Shown here one piece after another: positions 8,401 through 20,225 of a stretch of 64,000 nucleotides of DNA. Position 1 is the stretch's first letter. Every line of letters begins with the position of its first letter. Below the pieces are notes generated by a model. It searched no databases. It was not told the origin of the DNA and was given only the letters and a program-made list of their open reading frames with translations. The stretch is taken from assembly GCF_027947575.1 (NCBI RefSeq), contig NZ_CP116256.1:6572001-6636000 (forward strand), in the 5' to 3' direction. The position numbers were made by a program, and so were the translations under genes. This stretch comes from Streptomyces rubrogriseus (GTDB lineage Bacteria > Actinomycetota > Actinomycetes > Streptomycetales > Streptomycetaceae).

Positions 8401-11400
8401 TCAGGCGGGGACGCGGACGCCCGCCAGGTGCTCGATCGTGCGGCGGGTGCTGGGGCCCACCAGCGCGGCCCAGTCCTCGGGCGCGTCGGTGAGCCAGCCG
8501 GTCAGCCGGGCGGCGAACCCCGGGATGTGCCGGGCCAGGTCGACGAGGCCCCGGTCGTAGCGGGTGGCGCCCTCGGGGGTGCGGACGAGGAGCAGTCCGG
8601 TGCGGTGCACGAGGGCCCGCAGCTCCTCCCCGTCGCACCGGGCGGCGGCGTGCAGCAGGGCGTCCAGGACGGCGGGTTCGTGCTCGTGGGCGTACAGGTG
8701 CTCCCGCAGCGCGCGGCGGAGCGGGGCGCCGGCCGTCGCCCCGTCGGCGGCGAGGACTCCGGCGAGTGCGGCCCGTGCCGGCTCGGGACCGTCGTCCAGG
8801 AGACGGGTGACCAGGGGGAGGAGTACGGCGCGGGGTGCCGGGTCCCGGTCGAGGCGCCGGTCGACGTAGGCGGCCAGGTGTCCGGCGGTCTCGGGGCGCT
8901 CGGTCACGGTCCGGCCGACGAGGGCGGCGACCCGGTGGGTGAGCTGGGGTGTGGTGGCGTCGGCGAGTCTGCGCAGCGCCTCACCGGCGTCCGGGCCGAG
9001 CAGTCGGGCCCGGAAGGCCTCGAGGACGGGCTCGGGGTGGGTCGCCAGCGCGGCGGCCACCGCGCTCGGCGGTAGGTACGGATCGCAGGCGGCGAAGAGG
9101 TCGAGGGCGGCGGGGAGGTGGCGGTCGCGGCAGTCCGGGTCCTGGACGAGCAGGGCGAGCGCGCCGCCGCGCAGCGGGCTGTCGGAAGGTCCGGCGAGCA
9201 GCACCAGAGCGGCGTGGCGGAGCAGGGTGCGGTCGGCGCCGGGGCGTGCGTGCGGGGCGGTGCGCAGGCCGTGGGTGACCGCCGCGCGCTGCCGCGCGGG
9301 ACGTTCGTCGCGCGCCCACCGCTCCACCGCGCGGCAGAGCGCGGACGGCTCCTCCTCGGCCAGGACGGCGAGCAGTTCGTCGGCGCGGCGGTGGGCGCTG
9401 TCGACGAGCACCTCGGTCAGTCCGTCCAGGCCGCGGTGGCGGTGGGTGTGCAGCAGCGCCTGCGCGGCCGTCGCCACGGTGGCGTGCGGGGTCGCGGGCA
9501 GCGGCCGCTCGTCGTCGAACCAGCGGACGAGGAGCGGCTGTACGGTCGCGGGGTCGGCGACGAGCAGCCCGGCCGCGGTGTCCAGGTGGCGGGGGCCGGG
9601 CTCGTGCGGCGGGCCGTCCGCGAGGACGAGGCGGCGCAGCAGGTCCAGGCGGGTGGCCTCGGGCACGCGCGGCGCCGTCCAGAATCCGGGCCCGAAGACC
9701 TGGGGCGTCGGCTGCCCGTCCTCGGCCCGATCCGCGATGCCGTCGGCGAGGAGCCGCAGCACGTCGGTGTACGGCGTCGCGTCGGGCACGCGGGTCAGCG
9801 CCTCGGCGAGCAGCCTGGCCGCCCACCAGGAGTGCGGGTCGAGGTCCAGGGCGTGCACCAGCTCTTCCAGGGTCAGGGCGAGCTGGGGGACGCCGTGCTG
9901 GCGGGCCAGGAGCAGCAGCGCCTCGGCGACGGAGCCGATGCGGTGGTGCGGGACGGGGAGGGTGTGGGTGCCGAGCGGGGTGTCGCGCCGGTGGACGAGG
10001 GCGCGCAGGGCCCCGTCCAGGTCCAGGTGGGTGCCCTGGATCCAGTCGGCGAGTTCCTCGTGCGCGAAGCGGTAGCCGCTGCCCGCGGGTACGAAGAGGC
10101 CTTCGGCGAGCACGGCCGGTGCCCATCCGGTGCCGCCGCCCAGCCTGGCCGGGGCCGGTCCGCACGGGAACAGCGTCTCGAAGGACTCCCGGTCCAGTCC
10201 GCCCTGCCCGGGTCCGAGACTGCGCCGGGCGGCCTCGTGGACCTGCCCGGAGACCTTCGCGGCGAGTCGGCGTACGGCGGTGCCGTGCAGGCCGTTCTCG
10301 TCGGCCAGGCGGGCGGCGACGCGCAGGCACATCAGGTCCAGGTACGCCGTGAAGACCTCGTCCCTGGTGACGGGCACGGGGGCCGGGGGGCCGGGGAGGG
10401 CGGCCCGGACCTCCGAGAGCAGGCGGATCGTGAGGGGGTGCCCGGCGTCCGGTTCGGCCAGGGCGCCGTCCGGCACGCCGTGGCGGGCGCGCGCCTCGCG
10501 GGCCTCGTCTGCGCGCAGGTCGCCGAGGCGGACGCAGGGTGGAAGCCCGTCCCGCCCGCGCCCCCGGGCGCCGCCCGCGGTCACCCGCTGGGCGGACGCG
10601 GACCCGCCTTCAACGGCGTCCGTCCCGCCCGACGCCCCTGCGGCCGTCCCGGGCGCCGGCCGCGACCCGACGGCGCCACCGGGACGACGCGGCCACGCCG
10701 CCGCGCCGAAGACCACACCACCCGCACCGGACACCGGCACACCGCCGGCAGGCCCCGCCCCCGGCTCCCACAGGCCGATCCCTGGCGACGGAACGCCTCC
10801 GGCCGCCTCCGGTCCCGACCCCGGCCCCGACCCCCGCAGGCCGGTCCCGGGCGAGGACACGCCACCAGCCACCTCCGGCCCCGGCACGGCAACCTCTGCC
10901 CCGGGCGGCAGCATGCCACCCGGACCGGGCCAAGACCCCGAAGCCGTGAACACCGTGGGCAACGGCGCCTCCCCCGCCGCGCCGGACACCCCGCCCCTCG
11001 CACCGAGCATCGGCGCACCCCCGGCAGCCCCCGACCCCGGCCCACGCAGGCCGGTCCCGGGCGAGGGCACGCCACCACCGGCCACTTCCACCGCATCGCC
11101 CAGACCGGGCCGAGGCTCCGGAGCGTCGGGCGCCAGGGGTGACTGGGTCTCCGTCGCCCACGTGGGTCGTCGCGCCGCGCCCGCACCAGTCGGGCCGGGC
11201 GACGGTGCCCCGGGGGCCGGGTCGTACAGCAGTTCCCTCGGGAACTCCGCCCCCGCGTGCTCCCAGTACTCCGCGCGGCAGGCCACCACGAGCCGTGTGC
11301 CCGTCTCCCGGAGCCAGGCGGCCGTGCGCTCGGTCCACTCGGGGAGGCGGTGGGCCAGGAGGGGCGGCATCTCCTCCGGGCCGTCCAGGGCGACCAGGAG

Positions 11401-12558
11401 GGGCCGTCCGGCGGTGCGGGCCAGGTGGGCGAGGCGTTCGGGGGTGACGTCGCCGAGGCCGACGGGGCCCGGGCGGTCCGGGTCCGGGGCGGCGACGATA
11501 CGGGCGGCCCGGCCCAGCGTCCGGCGTGCCGCGTCCGCCAGCGACATGTCGTCGTCGTGCAGATCGGCACCGCGCAGCCACAGCGTGGGGGCCGCCGCCG
11601 GTCCCCCGGAACGGCGGGCGGCGAGGGCCGCCAGCTCGGTCGTACGGCCGCTGCCCGGCGCGCCGACCAGGCCCAGGACGGTGGCGCCGCTCGCGTCGAA
11701 GGCGGCGAACTGGCGCGTCACCTCCGCCCGTTCGACCGGCTCCCGGGCATCCGGTCCGCCGTCCGGCACGGCTTCCGTGACCGACGTCGCCGTGAGGGCG
11801 AGCGCGCCGGCCAGGTTGAGGTCGGCGCCGTAGGCCGGGACCGTCGCCGCGTTCTCGGCGAGGAGGTCGGCGAGCGGGCCCGCGGCCGCGCGGCGCAGCG
11901 GCACGGCGAAGCCGACGTCGCTGTGGCCGGAGCTGAGGGCGGTGCCGAGGACGCCGAGGACGGCGCCGGTGGCCACGTCGAGCACGGGCCCGCCGGCCGC
12001 TCCCCCGCCCAGCCGGAGCGCGTCCCGCCCGCAGGTGCCGACGGCCAGCTCGAGGGCGTCGCCGAGGAGGTGGAAGCGGTCGGTGGCGGTGTAGGTGACG
12101 TCGGTGGCGCCCAGCACCCGGGCCTCGCGCCAGCCCCCGGCGGCGATGCGCACGTAGGTCCCGGCCTCGACGCGGTCCCGCGTGCTCAGGGGCAGCGGGG
12201 CGGCGCCGAGGCCCTCGGTGCGCACGAGGGCCAGGCCGAGGGCGGGCAGCGGGACGACGTCGGCGGCGGCCACGACGCGGCGGCGGCCCCCGGCGGTGCT
12301 CAGGACCAGCCGGGTCAGGCCGTCGACCGCTTCGTGGCTGGTGAGCACCGTGCCGTGGTGGTCGGCGAGGAATCCCGTACCGCGCGGGCGGCCGGCGAGG
12401 TCGTGGAGGCGGATGAGGGGGGCGTCGGGTGCGCCCTGCTCCGCCGGGTCGGCCGCCCGGACGGCCGGGGGCCCGCCTCGCGCCTCCCGGGAGCCGTCCC
12501 CGGGCCGCTCCCCCGCCCTGCCGCCCGTCGCCTCCCGGGACCGGTTCCGCGACGCCAT
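8401..12558 (-). CDS. Large STAND-type NTPase with inactive trypsin-like N-terminal domain
   Basis: A 1385-aa multidomain protein. Residues about 45-225 have a trypsin/HtrA-like fold: His75 is present (LTSHEAV), but the Ser site reads GAAGGP (Ala188 instead of Ser) and I see no clear catalytic Asp, so proteolysis is unlikely. Residues about 285-700 form a P-loop NTPase with GAPGSGRT at 299-306 (Arg where Lys is usual), Walker B LLVALDGPEE near 388-396, and a STAND-like segment with a GHPL motif beyond residue 700. A roughly 200-residue Gly/Pro-rich insert (about 447-650) interrupts it. The remaining 650 residues are Leu/Ala/Arg-rich helical repeats, probably HEAT-like. No transmembrane segment is evident. 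It lies between truB and ribF on the same strand, 255 bases after truB. Function unknown; a signalling or scaffold role is a guess. Confidence 0.8.
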   Translation of the reverse strand: MASRNRSREATGGRAGERPGDGSREARGGPPAVRAADPAEQGAPDAPLIRLHDLAGRPRGTGFLADHHGTVLTSHEAVDGLTRLVLSTAGGRRRVVAAADVVPLPALGLALVRTEGLGAAPLPLSTRDRVEAGTYVRIAAGGWREARVLGATDVTYTATDRFHLLGDALELAVGTCGRDALRLGGGAAGGPVLDVATGAVLGVLGTALSSGHSDVGFAVPLRRAAAGPLADLLAENAATVPAYGADLNLAGALALTATSVTEAVPDGGPDAREPVERAEVTRQFAAFDASGATVLGLVGAPGSGRTTELAALAARRSGGPAAAPTLWLRGADLHDDDMSLADAARRTLGRAARIVAAPDPDRPGPVGLGDVTPERLAHLARTAGRPLLVALDGPEEMPPLLAHRLPEWTERTAAWLRETGTRLVVACRAEYWEHAGAEFPRELLYDPAPGAPSPGPTGAGAARRPTWATETQSPLAPDAPEPRPGLGDAVEVAGGGVPSPGTGLRGPGSGAAGGAPMLGARGGVSGAAGEAPLPTVFTASGSWPGPGGMLPPGAEVAVPGPEVAGGVSSPGTGLRGSGPGSGPEAAGGVPSPGIGLWEPGAGPAGGVPVSGAGGVVFGAAAWPRRPGGAVGSRPAPGTAAGASGGTDAVEGGSASAQRVTAGGARGRGRDGLPPCVRLGDLRADEAREARARHGVPDGALAEPDAGHPLTIRLLSEVRAALPGPPAPVPVTRDEVFTAYLDLMCLRVAARLADENGLHGTAVRRLAAKVSGQVHEAARRSLGPGQGGLDRESFETLFPCGPAPARLGGGTGWAPAVLAEGLFVPAGSGYRFAHEELADWIQGTHLDLDGALRALVHRRDTPLGTHTLPVPHHRIGSVAEALLLLARQHGVPQLALTLEELVHALDLDPHSWWAARLLAEALTRVPDATPYTDVLRLLADGIADRAEDGQPTPQVFGPGFWTAPRVPEATRLDLLRRLVLADGPPHEPGPRHLDTAAGLLVADPATVQPLLVRWFDDERPLPATPHATVATAAQALLHTHRHRGLDGLTEVLVDSAHRRADELLAVLAEEEPSALCRAVERWARDERPARQRAAVTHGLRTAPHARPGADRTLLRHAALVLLAGPSDSPLRGGALALLVQDPDCRDRHLPAALDLFAACDPYLPPSAVAAALATHPEPVLEAFRARLLGPDAGEALRRLADATTPQLTHRVAALVGRTVTERPETAGHLAAYVDRRLDRDPAPRAVLLPLVTRLLDDGPEPARAALAGVLAADGATAGAPLRRALREHLYAHEHEPAVLDALLHAAARCDGEELRALVHRTGLLLVRTPEGATRYDRGLVDLARHIPGFAARLTGWLTDAPEDWAALVGPSTRRTIEHLAGVRVPA

Positions 12559-12745
12559 CGTCGAACCTCCCCGCCGTACACCCGTGCTGTGTGTTCGACG
12601 GTAGGCGCGTGATGATCAGCGGGACAGGGCCCCTGGCGAACGCGCCCCCTTCCACTCCCCCGGTTCACTCCGAGCGCCTGCCCGGACGGGTGAACAGAAG
12701 GGGTGGGTTGGATACACCCTAGGAGGTGGGGGAACCGAGGGGGGA

Positions 12746-12791
12746 CCGTGGAGCGGCGACAGTGGCAGTCCCCGTGTGCGCCGCTCCACGG
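12746..12791 (-). terminator. Terminator after truB
   Basis: A perfect 13-bp stem (CCGTGGAGCGGCG at 12746-12758, CGCCGCTCCACGG at 12779-12791) lies just after the truB stop codon. It separates truB from the large STAND gene, so that gene probably has its own promoter somewhere in 12559-12745, where I could not pick out clear -35/-10 boxes. Confidence 0.75.
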
Positions 12792-12813
12792 GCGGACCTG
12801 ACGGTGTGTGGGC

Positions 12814-13719
12814 TCAGCCGAAGACGGCCAGGCTCTTCGCCTTGCCCTTGTGCTCCTCGACGAGGGCGAGGAGGCGCCCCTCGGGATCGAAGACGGCGAC
12901 GGCCCCGACGCCCGTGTACTCCTCGGGCATCTCGAGGCGTACGCCGTTGGTGAGCAGCCTGGCCCGCTTGGCGTCCACCCCCCAGCGCGGGAAGGCGGCG
13001 CCGGCCGCGTCCGCGACGGGCATCACGGTGAGCTCCTGCTGGAGCTGGTCCAGGGTCCGGGCGCCGTCCAGCTTGTAGGGCCCGACGCGGGTGCGGCGCA
13101 GCGCCGTGAGGTGCCCGCCGACGCCGAGTCCGGCGCCCAGGTCGCGGGCCAGCGCCCGGATGTAGGTGCCGGACGAGCAGGTCACCGAGACCACCAGGTC
13201 CAGGACCGGGGTGCCGTCGTCGGCGACGGCGTCCCGGACGTCGTACACCGCGAAGGAGGAGACGGTGACGGGGCGGGCGGGGATCTCGAACTCCTCGCCC
13301 TCGCGCGCCCGCTTGTAGGAGCGCACGCCCTTGATCTTGATGGCGCTGACCTTGGACGGCACCTGCATGATGTCGCCGCTCAGCTCGGCCACGCCGGCGT
13401 CGATCGCCTCCCGGGTGACCTTCGAGGCGTCCCGCGACCCCGTGATCTCGCCCTCGGCGTCGTCGGTGAGCGTGCTCTGCCCGAGCCTGATCGTGCCCAG
13501 GTACTCCTTCTCGGTGAGGGCGAGGTGCCCGAGGAGCTTGGTCGCCCGCTCCACCCCGAGGACCAGGACGCCCGTCGCCATCGGGTCGAGCGTGCCGGCG
13601 TGCCCGACGCGCCGGGTGCGGGCGATGCCCCGCATCTTGGCGACGACGTCGTGCGAAGTGAAGCCCGACGGCTTGTCGACGATGACAAGGCCGTCGGGCG
13701 TGGTGTGCTTCTCGGTCAT
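12814..13719 (-). CDS. truB: tRNA pseudouridine(55) synthase
   Basis: A 301-aa TruB that makes pseudouridine 55 in the tRNA T-loop. The catalytic motif HAGTLDPMATG is at residues 40-50 with Asp45 as the nucleophile. The family start LVIVDKPSGFTSHDVV is clear, and the C-terminus has the short PUA-like domain of actinobacterial TruB. The start codon overlaps the rbfA stop by 4 bases (ATGA), showing translational coupling to rbfA. Confidence 0.96.
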   Translation of the reverse strand: MTEKHTTPDGLVIVDKPSGFTSHDVVAKMRGIARTRRVGHAGTLDPMATGVLVLGVERATKLLGHLALTEKEYLGTIRLGQSTLTDDAEGEITGSRDASKVTREAIDAGVAELSGDIMQVPSKVSAIKIKGVRSYKRAREGEEFEIPARPVTVSSFAVYDVRDAVADDGTPVLDLVVSVTCSSGTYIRALARDLGAGLGVGGHLTALRRTRVGPYKLDGARTLDQLQQELTVMPVADAAGAAFPRWGVDAKRARLLTNGVRLEMPEEYTGVGAVAVFDPEGRLLALVEEHKGKAKSLAVFG

Positions 13720-14198
13720 TTAGCGGTGTCGTCCGTCTCGTCGGCCTCGACGGCGCCTTCGGTGTCGGTCTCGTCCTCGCCCGGCTTGCGGTACGGGTCC
13801 GCCTCACCGGCGTACGCGGCGCCCGCGGACGCCTCGCGCACCTTCTCGTCGGACTGCCGCGCCCGGTCGAGGAGGTCCTCGATGTTGCGGGCGGTGTCCG
13901 GCAGGGCGTCCATGACGAAGGTCAGGGTCGGCGTGAACTTCACGCCGGCCGCCTTGCCCACCTCGGAGCGCAGGATGCCCTTGGCGCTCTCCAGGCCCGC
14001 CGCGGCGGCCTTCCGCTCCTCGTCGTCCCCGTAGACCGTGTAGAAGACGGTCGCCTCCCGCAGGTCACCGGTGACCCGCGTGTCCGTGATGGTGACGTGC
14101 GAGCCGAGCCGCGGGTCCTTGATCCCGCGCTGCAGCTTCTGGGCCACCACCTCTCGGATGAGGTCCGCCAGCCTTTTCGCCCGCGCGTTGTCGGCCAC
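13716..14198 (-). CDS. rbfA: 30S ribosome-binding factor A
   Basis: A 160-aa RbfA, which helps mature the 16S rRNA 5' end and cold adaptation. I start it at GTG 14198 (ADNARAKRLADLIREVVAQ follows), because the family begins there; the frame remains open upstream but that stretch has no homologous look. The KH-type core spans about residues 1-115 (DPRLGSHVTITDTRVTGDL is typical). The last 35 residues form an acidic tail (GEDETDTEGAVEADETDD), common in Streptomyces. It overlaps truB by 4 bases. Confidence 0.93.
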   Translation of the reverse strand: MADNARAKRLADLIREVVAQKLQRGIKDPRLGSHVTITDTRVTGDLREATVFYTVYGDDEERKAAAAGLESAKGILRSEVGKAAGVKFTPTLTFVMDALPDTARNIEDLLDRARQSDEKVREASAGAAYAGEADPYRKPGEDETDTEGAVEADETDDTAK

Positions 14199-14257
14199 TG
14201 GTCCGTCTCCCGTTCTTTCTTCTTCTCTTGCCTGATCTGGTCTTCTGCCCGATCTGG

Positions 14258-14551
14258 TCAGTCGTCGTCGCCGTGCAAGCGCCGCCTCACCGACAGCAGC
14301 TCCACCTCGGGACGGCCGGCCACCAGCCGCTCGCACCGGTCGAGCACGTCGCTGAGGTGGCCCGCGTCGCCGGACACCAGGGCCAGGCCGACGACGGCCC
14401 GGCGATGGAGGTTCATGTGCTCCACCTCCGCCGCGCTCACCGCGTACTTCCGCTGGAGTTCGGCGACGATCGGACGGACGACGGAGCGCTTCTCCTTCAG
14501 CGAATGTACGTCGCCGAGGAGGAGGTCGAAGGACAGCGTCCCCACATACAT
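14258..14551 (-). CDS. ylxP: DUF503 family protein (YlxP-like)
   Basis: A small DUF503 protein of 97 aa if started at ATG 14551 (MYVGTLSFDLLLGDVHSLKE), which is where family members usually begin. An in-frame GTG at 14566 would add five residues. The SLKEKRSVV motif is the family hallmark. In B. subtilis and actinobacteria the gene sits between infB and rbfA, exactly as here, and links to ribosome assembly are suspected rather than proven. No strong ribosome-binding site decides between the two starts. Confidence 0.88.
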   Translation of the reverse strand: MYVGTLSFDLLLGDVHSLKEKRSVVRPIVAELQRKYAVSAAEVEHMNLHRRAVVGLALVSGDAGHLSDVLDRCERLVAGRPEVELLSVRRRLHGDDD

Positions 14552-14703
14552 GTGCAGCCGGTTCACCCGCCGGTCCGGGATCGATGGCCCCGCCGCGAAC
14601 GGGCGGGATCATCTGAACCGTACAACGAACGGCCGGGGCCGATCGACGGATATTGTGCTCCGCCGACCGGCCCCGGACCGGTCACTCCCGGAAGTCGCGG
14701 TAC

Positions 14704-17775
<3,072 letters not shown>

Positions 17776-17826
17776 TTCGCTCCTCTGAGGTCCGGGTTGC
17801 GTCCGGACCGTCGCTAGTTCATGGGC

Positions 17827-17859
17827 GTACTCATCGCGTACTCATCGAGTGCTCATCGC
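17827..17859 (-). repeat. Three 11-bp direct repeats in the infB leader
   Basis: GTACTCATCGC, GTACTCATCGA and GTGCTCATCGC lie head to tail at 17827-17837, 17838-17848 and 17849-17859, about 50-85 bases before the infB start. Each repeat puts an ATGAG on the minus strand; the last opens a possible 6-codon upstream reading frame that ends in TAG. Function unknown. Confidence 0.7.
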
Positions 17860-17936
17860 AATCTCGACCTGCTTTCGACTCGCGAGGTACCAAGCCGCGC
17901 GGGGTTCCGCGCGGCATGTCTTCCTTACCACGTTGC

Positions 17937-18242
17937 TCACATGCTGCTTTCAGCAACCTTGTTGCAACCTTCTGCCTGCTCGACGTAGTGGCGCAACGCC
18001 TTTACGTCGAGCGGACCCGGGACGCGGAGCGCCCGCGGAAACGCCTTGCGGCGCACCGCCTGGTCGACACAGTCCGGTGCGGGGTGTACGTACGCACCCC
18101 GGCCGGGCAGCGTACCGCGTGGATCAGGGGTGCAATGACCCTCGACCGCCACGGTGCGCAGCAGCTCGCTCTTGACCGCTCGCTCCCGGCACCCCACGCA
18201 GGTGCGCTCGGGGCATGCTCGGGTACGTGTCCGGCCAGACAC
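17937..18242 (-). CDS. ylxR: YlxR family protein (DUF448)
   Basis: A 101-aa YlxR/DUF448 protein. The family motif RTCVGCRERA near residues 13-22 and the GRGAYVHP segment are present. YlxR folds as a small nucleic-acid-binding protein; in B. subtilis and others it has been linked to RNase P and gene regulation. It stands between nusA and infB as in most Gram-positive bacteria. The GTG start at 18242 has GGA immediately before it, a poor ribosome-site spacing, so the exact start is uncertain. Confidence 0.88.
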   Translation of the reverse strand: MSGRTRTRACPERTCVGCRERAVKSELLRTVAVEGHCTPDPRGTLPGRGAYVHPAPDCVDQAVRRKAFPRALRVPGPLDVKALRHYVEQAEGCNKVAESSM

Positions 18243-18344
18243 TCCTAAGTCTACCTCCCCGGATCGACCTCACCCCTTCGGGGCAAGAATCGAACACGTG
18301 CCGCACGCAAAGCTGTCGTGATCTCAGCGGCGTGCGGCTTGGAT

Positions 18345-19367
18345 CTATTCCCCGCGGCCGCCGGACGACTGCTCCGGCGACGCGTCGGAGGGCTGCTCGG
18401 TGTCCGGGCGGATGTCGATCCGCCAGCCGGTCAGCCGGGCCGCGAGCCGGGCGTTCTGGCCCTCCTTGCCGATGGCCAGCGAGAGCTGGTAGTCGGGCAC
18501 GATCACGCGTGCGGAGCGGGCCGCCAGGTCCACGACCTCCACCTTGGAGACGCGGGCCGGGGAGAGCGCGTTCGCCACCATCTCGGCCGGGTCGTCCGAC
18601 CAGTCGACGATGTCGATCTTCTCGCCGTTCAGCTCGCCCATGACGTTGCGCACCCGGCCGCCCATGGGGCCGATGCAGGCGCCCTTGGCGTTCAGGCCCG
18701 AGCGGGTCGAGCGCACGGCGATCTTGGTGCGGTGGCCGGCCTCGCGGGCGATCGCGGAGATCTCGACGGATCCGTCGGCGATCTCCGGCACCTCCAGGGC
18801 GAAGAGCTTCTTCACCAGGTTGGGGTGCGTGCGGGAGAGCGTCACGGAGGGGCCCCGTACGCCCTTGGCCACCCGGACGACGTACGAGCGCAGGCGCGCG
18901 CCGTGCGGGTAGGTCTCGCCCGGCACCTGCTCCTGCACCGGCAGGATGGCCTCCAGCTTGCCGATGTCCACCAGCACGTTCTTCGGGTCGCGGCCCTGCT
19001 GGACCACGCCGGTGACGATGTCGCCCTCACGGCCGGCGTACTCGCCGAGCGTCGCGTCGTCCTCGGCGTCGCGCAGCCGCTGCAGGATGACCTGCTTGGC
19101 GGTGGTGGCGGCGATGCGGCCGAAGTCGGACGGGGTGTCGTCGAACTCGCGGGCCGCCTGGCCCTCCTCGAGGTCGTCGGGGTCCTCCTTCGCCCACACG
19201 GTCACATGGCCGGTGTTCCGGTCGAGCTCCACGCGCGCGTGCCGGCGGCTTCCCTCGGTGCGGTGGTAGGCGATGAGGAGGGCCGACTCGATCGCTTCGA
19301 CCAGCAGGTCGAAGGAGATCTCCTTCTCCCGTACCAAGCCCCGCAGGGCGCTCATGTCGATGTCCAC
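18345..19367 (-). CDS. nusA: Transcription termination/antitermination factor NusA
   Basis: A 340-aa NusA, an RNA polymerase-associated factor for pausing, termination and antitermination. The order is an N-terminal domain ([20 protein letters not shown]), an S1 domain ([20 protein letters not shown]) and two KH domains ([38 protein letters not shown]). The C-terminal acidic repeats of E. coli NusA are absent, as usual in actinobacteria. The GTG start at 19367 lies two bases after the rimP stop, so the genes are coupled. Confidence 0.95.
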   Translation of the reverse strand: MDIDMSALRGLVREKEISFDLLVEAIESALLIAYHRTEGSRRHARVELDRNTGHVTVWAKEDPDDLEEGQAAREFDDTPSDFGRIAATTAKQVILQRLRDAEDDATLGEYAGREGDIVTGVVQQGRDPKNVLVDIGKLEAILPVQEQVPGETYPHGARLRSYVVRVAKGVRGPSVTLSRTHPNLVKKLFALEVPEIADGSVEISAIAREAGHRTKIAVRSTRSGLNAKGACIGPMGGRVRNVMGELNGEKIDIVDWSDDPAEMVANALSPARVSKVEVVDLAARSARVIVPDYQLSLAIGKEGQNARLAARLTGWRIDIRPDTEQPSDASPEQSSGGRGE

Positions 19368-19369
19368 GG

Positions 19370-19903
19370 CTACGCCTCCTCCTCTTCCGTCTTGTTGTCG
19401 TGTTCCGTCTGGCTGTCGTTCTTGGTGTCCTTGCGGTTGAACTCGACCTGGACGCGCGCCTTGTCGATGTCGCCGAAGGGCAGTCTGCGGGTGGTGGGCC
19501 TGCGGCCCTTCACTCCTGGTACTTCGAGGTCGAGTCCGTCCTCGTCCACGGCGAGGATGCGGGCGACCAGTTCGCCGCCCTCGTGCAGCTGGAAGCGGAC
19601 CAGGCGGTCCGTGGCGCGCACGTAGTGGCGGTGCTGGGTGAGGGAGCGCTCGGCGCCGGGGGTGCCGACCTCCAGGGTGTACTCCCCCTCGCCCATCGCG
19701 TCGGTCTCGTCGAGCTTCGCCGAGAGCGCGCGGCTCACATCGGCGATCCGGTCGAGGTCCGCTCCGGTGTCGGAGTCCACGACCACGCTCAGCACACGCC
19801 TGCGGCCGACCGAGTCCACCGCGATCTCTTCGAGGTCCAGTCCCTGGGAGGCGATGAGCGGCTCAAGCAGCTCTCGCAGCCTCTCGCTCTGGGTGGTGCT
19901 CAT
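19370..19903 (-). CDS. rimP: Ribosome maturation factor RimP
   Basis: A 177-aa RimP, needed for 30S subunit maturation and first gene of the rimP-nusA-infB cluster. I start it at ATG 19903 ([20 protein letters not shown]), which has GGAG nine bases upstream. The longer open frame beyond this is low-complexity and not homologous-looking. The N-terminal domain ([12 protein letters not shown]...VVVDSDTG) and the Sm-like C-terminal domain are intact. The last 25 residues are a polar, acidic tail ([16 protein letters not shown]). Confidence 0.94.
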   Translation of the reverse strand: MSTTQSERLRELLEPLIASQGLDLEEIAVDSVGRRRVLSVVVDSDTGADLDRIADVSRALSAKLDETDAMGEGEYTLEVGTPGAERSLTQHRHYVRATDRLVRFQLHEGGELVARILAVDEDGLDLEVPGVKGRRPTTRRLPFGDIDKARVQVEFNRKDTKNDSQTEHDNKTEEEEA

Positions 19904-20089
19904 CCGGGTGACTCCTCGGCCGCGTGTGCTGTTGTGGGTCGGTGCGCGTGTCTGGTCAAAGGGTATCCGGTCGCGGGGGGTGTTGCCGTCCACCCGGGTC
20001 CGGCGGTGCCGGTGAGTGGTGGGCGGGCGGGGCACGGGTACCGTGATCACGGGCGGGTGGGACTGCGGGGTTCCGGCTCGTTGATCGTC

Positions 20090-20157
20090 GGTCTGCCGCT
20101 CGTTCGTCGTTGGTCTGTCGCTCGTTCCGTGGTTGGTCTGTCGCTCGTTTGTCGTTG
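20090..20157. repeat. Three 22-23 bp degenerate direct repeats in the rimP divergent gap
   Basis: The 322-base gap 19904-20225 between divergent rimP and the lipoprotein gene has no gene. It contains a GTC/GTT-rich stretch in which GGTCTGYCGCTCGTT recurs at 20090, 20112 and 20135. It is T-rich on the plus strand compared with its surroundings. It may be a promoter or leader feature of rimP; no clear -35/-10 pair was identified. Confidence 0.6.
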
Positions 20158-20225
20158 TGCTTCTCGTTGTCGTCGCTTTGTCGTCTTGTCGTCGTTTCCG
20201 TACGAGCCTGTCGAGGACGTCTGCC

